Below the pieces are notes generated by a model, which saw nothing but the letters and a program-made list of their open reading frames with translations, did not search any database and had not been told where the DNA came from. A stretch of DNA of 64,000 nucleotides from an uncultured Syntrophobacterales bacterium. GTDB lineage: Bacteria > Desulfobacterota > Syntrophia > Syntrophales > UBA5619. Below, piece by piece: positions 62,687-64,000 of the stretch (its first letter is position 1; each line of letters starts with the position of its first letter). The stretch lies in assembly GCA_903928915.1 (NCBI GenBank), contig CAIYSL010000061.1, positions 39,859 through 103,858 of the forward strand, read 5' to 3'. The position numbers were made by a program, and so were the translations under genes.

Positions 62687-63499
62687 ATGCGGGTGATGTT
62701 CAAGAGCCTTTTCTCTTTTTTCAAAGACGACGGTCCCCTCCATGCCGGATCGATCGCCTATTTCTTTCTGCTGTCGTTCCTGCCCTTTTGTCTGCTGCTG
62801 GTCGCCATCTTCGGGTATTTCCTGGGAGAGAACAAGGAATTCTACGAGTTCTTCTCGGCACGGGCGATGCGGTTCTTTCCCGCGGCGACCGCCGGCATTT
62901 CCCGCGGATTGACGACCGTCGTCACCTACCGGGAGATCGGCGTCTACAGCCTGATCGTGTACGCCTATTTTTCGTACCTCCTGTACAACTCGCTGGAGGC
63001 GGCCATCCACCGGATCTTTCGGGAACGGACCAAACGGGCGCCGCTGCTGTCGATCGTCATGTCCTTTCTGCTGGTCGGGGTCATCGCGGGCTTCATCCTC
63101 ATCTCCTTTGCCGCCACGTCGGTAATCCAGATCCTCAACTGGATGATCGGCGACGCCACGGGCCTGCCGGTGGGCGATCTGGTGAGTTTCCTCATCCGGT
63201 TCGTCATCCCGATCCTCCTGGTGTTCGTCACCGCCTCGGTCTTTTACGCGCTGCTGCCCGTCAGGAGGATCGCCCCGGGCAACGCCCTGCGCGGCGGCCT
63301 GTTCACCGCCGTATTTCTCGAGGCCGCCCGGCACCTGTTCACCATCTACGTCGCCTCCGTGGCAACCGAATTCGGCGCGATCTACGGCCCCCTGTCGAGT
63401 TTCGTGATCTTCCTGCTCTGGGTGTACTACGCGGCCTGCATCTTCCTCATCGGCGCCGAGCTCGTCTGCACGCGCGAGCTGGCGACGCGGGGGTTCTGA
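62687..63499 (+). CDS. YihY/BrkB family membrane protein
   Basis: A 270-residue inner membrane protein with six hydrophobic segments. It has the N-terminal AGSIAYFFLLSFLPFCLLL (the AxxxYxLLSLFP-like family motif), a PVRRIAPGNALRGGLFTAVFLEAARHLF segment in the middle, and the C-terminal FVIFLLWVYYAACIFLIGAELV. The family was once called ribonuclease BN in error; its true function is unknown. The ATG at 62687 has GGGGAGGG upstream. In-frame sequence before it is not coding. Confidence 0.9.
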   Translation: MRVMFKSLFSFFKDDGPLHAGSIAYFFLLSFLPFCLLLVAIFGYFLGENKEFYEFFSARAMRFFPAATAGISRGLTTVVTYREIGVYSLIVYAYFSYLLYNSLEAAIHRIFRERTKRAPLLSIVMSFLLVGVIAGFILISFAATSVIQILNWMIGDATGLPVGDLVSFLIRFVIPILLVFVTASVFYALLPVRRIAPGNALRGGLFTAVFLEAARHLFTIYVASVATEFGAIYGPLSSFVIFLLWVYYAACIFLIGAELVCTRELATRGF

Positions 63500-63514
63500 A
63501 AGGAGTCTGAAGGT

Positions 63515-63955
63515 ATGTCGTTTTCTCGGAAAGCAGTCCGGATGTTCCTCGTTGCCGTCGGCATCGTCGCTCTGGCGGCCTGCGGCGGCGGCCAGGATCC
63601 CCAACCCCTCTCGCTCACCATCGCGCATATCAACGACACCCACTCCCACCTGGAGCCTTCCGACAACGAATGGGAGACCTTCGTCATCGACGGGGTGAAT
63701 ACGAGCGTGAAGGTGGGCGGTGTCACCCGGCTGAAGACCGCGCTGGACGAGCTTCGGCGCTCGCGCAACCACGTGCTGTTCCTCCACGCCGGCGACGCGG
63801 TCCAGGGGACCCTCTACTTCAATGTCTTCCAGGGGGATGCGGATTTCGATTTCCTGAATTATCTGGGTGTGGAGGCCATGACCTTCGGCAACCACGAGTT
63901 CGACAAGGGGGCAGCCTATCAGAGAGGGCCTGGATCGGCGCCCTTCGCTCCTTAG
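63515..63955 (+). pseudogene. Truncated 5'-nucleotidase / UshA-like lipoprotein gene
   Basis: The first 134 codons match the metallophosphatase domain of the 5'-nucleotidase family: a lipoprotein signal (LAACGGG), AHINDTHSHLEP (metal ligands), FLHAGDAVQGTLYF and TFGNHEFDKGAA. After about base 63918 the similarity ends. The frame runs through AYQRGPGSAPFAP to a stop at 63953, although the family is about 500 residues long. The rest of the sequence to the window edge is unrelated and AT-richer. An insertion element or an assembly join is the likely cause; the gene may resume beyond the window. Confidence 0.65.
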
Positions 63956-64000
63956 TTCTTGGTTGGCAAAAAGGAGCAGAAGATATTGCACTCCGGCAAG

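Overview
The window is GC-rich bacterial chromosome with dense, compact gene order and no rRNA, tRNA, CRISPR array or complete transposon that I could see. The gene content suggests a Gram-negative deltaproteobacterium in the broad sense (Desulfobacterota, perhaps Syntrophales-like). It has a tripartite RND pump with an outer-membrane lipoprotein, a DctPQM TRAP transporter, Ku/LigD end joining, a DVU0298-type HEAT-repeat protein, a DUF362 ferredoxin and palindromic intergenic repeats. The taxonomic placement is inference.

1-8.9 kb (minus strand): an apparently complete aromatic amino acid operon, aroF-aroB-pheA-aroD-aroE-aroA-aroK-aroC-tyrA. It holds all seven shikimate steps plus the Phe and Tyr branch enzymes, mostly with overlapping stop/start codons. 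Ahead of aroF lies a promoter, a 27-codon leader peptide with seven consecutive aromatic codons (FWFYYFY), and two tandem terminator-like hairpins. This looks like ribosome-mediated attenuation of the whole pathway by Phe, Trp and Tyr together, and I consider it the most interesting system here. A large palindromic repeat separates aroC from tyrA.

8.9-12.8 kb (plus): a divergent cluster of a four-carbon acid sugar kinase (DUF1537), a PdxA2-type dehydrogenase and a LarA-family nickel racemase/epimerase homologue. 12.8-19.9 kb (minus): an RND efflux operon (outer membrane factor, membrane fusion protein, pump) followed by a thioredoxin-reductase-like flavoprotein. The fusion protein carries an in-frame 108-bp tandem repeat.

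20.0-25.7 kb (minus): a non-homologous end-joining operon with two ku genes, a three-domain ligD, a DUF72 gene and a HEAT-repeat gene. 25.8-32.3 kb (minus): a large PAS hybrid histidine kinase, then a DctP-DctQ-DctM TRAP transporter operon with a long 5' leader.

32.9-45 kb (plus, mixed): an accessory-looking stretch. It contains a secreted SGNH-type hydrolase, a HigBA toxin-antitoxin pair with a palindromic operator, a TIR-domain remnant, an aconitase with a twin-arginine export signal, an NHL-propeller/PI-PLC fusion lipoprotein, a DUF362 ferredoxin protein, a zinc-ribbon membrane protein, an M23-like peptidase lacking a usual catalytic histidine, a QueG-like ferredoxin protein and a C45 acyltransferase-like lipoprotein. 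45-50 kb: a class C beta-lactamase-like hydrolase, 6-phosphogluconate dehydrogenase, a PfkB sugar kinase and a small secreted protein.

50.5-64 kb: a TauE/SafE permease, an iron-type ABC importer (SBP-ATPase-permease), an MFS transporter, an HD-GYP response regulator overlapping an NDUFAF7-type methyltransferase gene, a flavodoxin-fold reductase, a hybrid histidine kinase, a LapA-like protein, a YihY/BrkB membrane protein, and the start of a 5'-nucleotidase whose reading frame breaks down near the window end.
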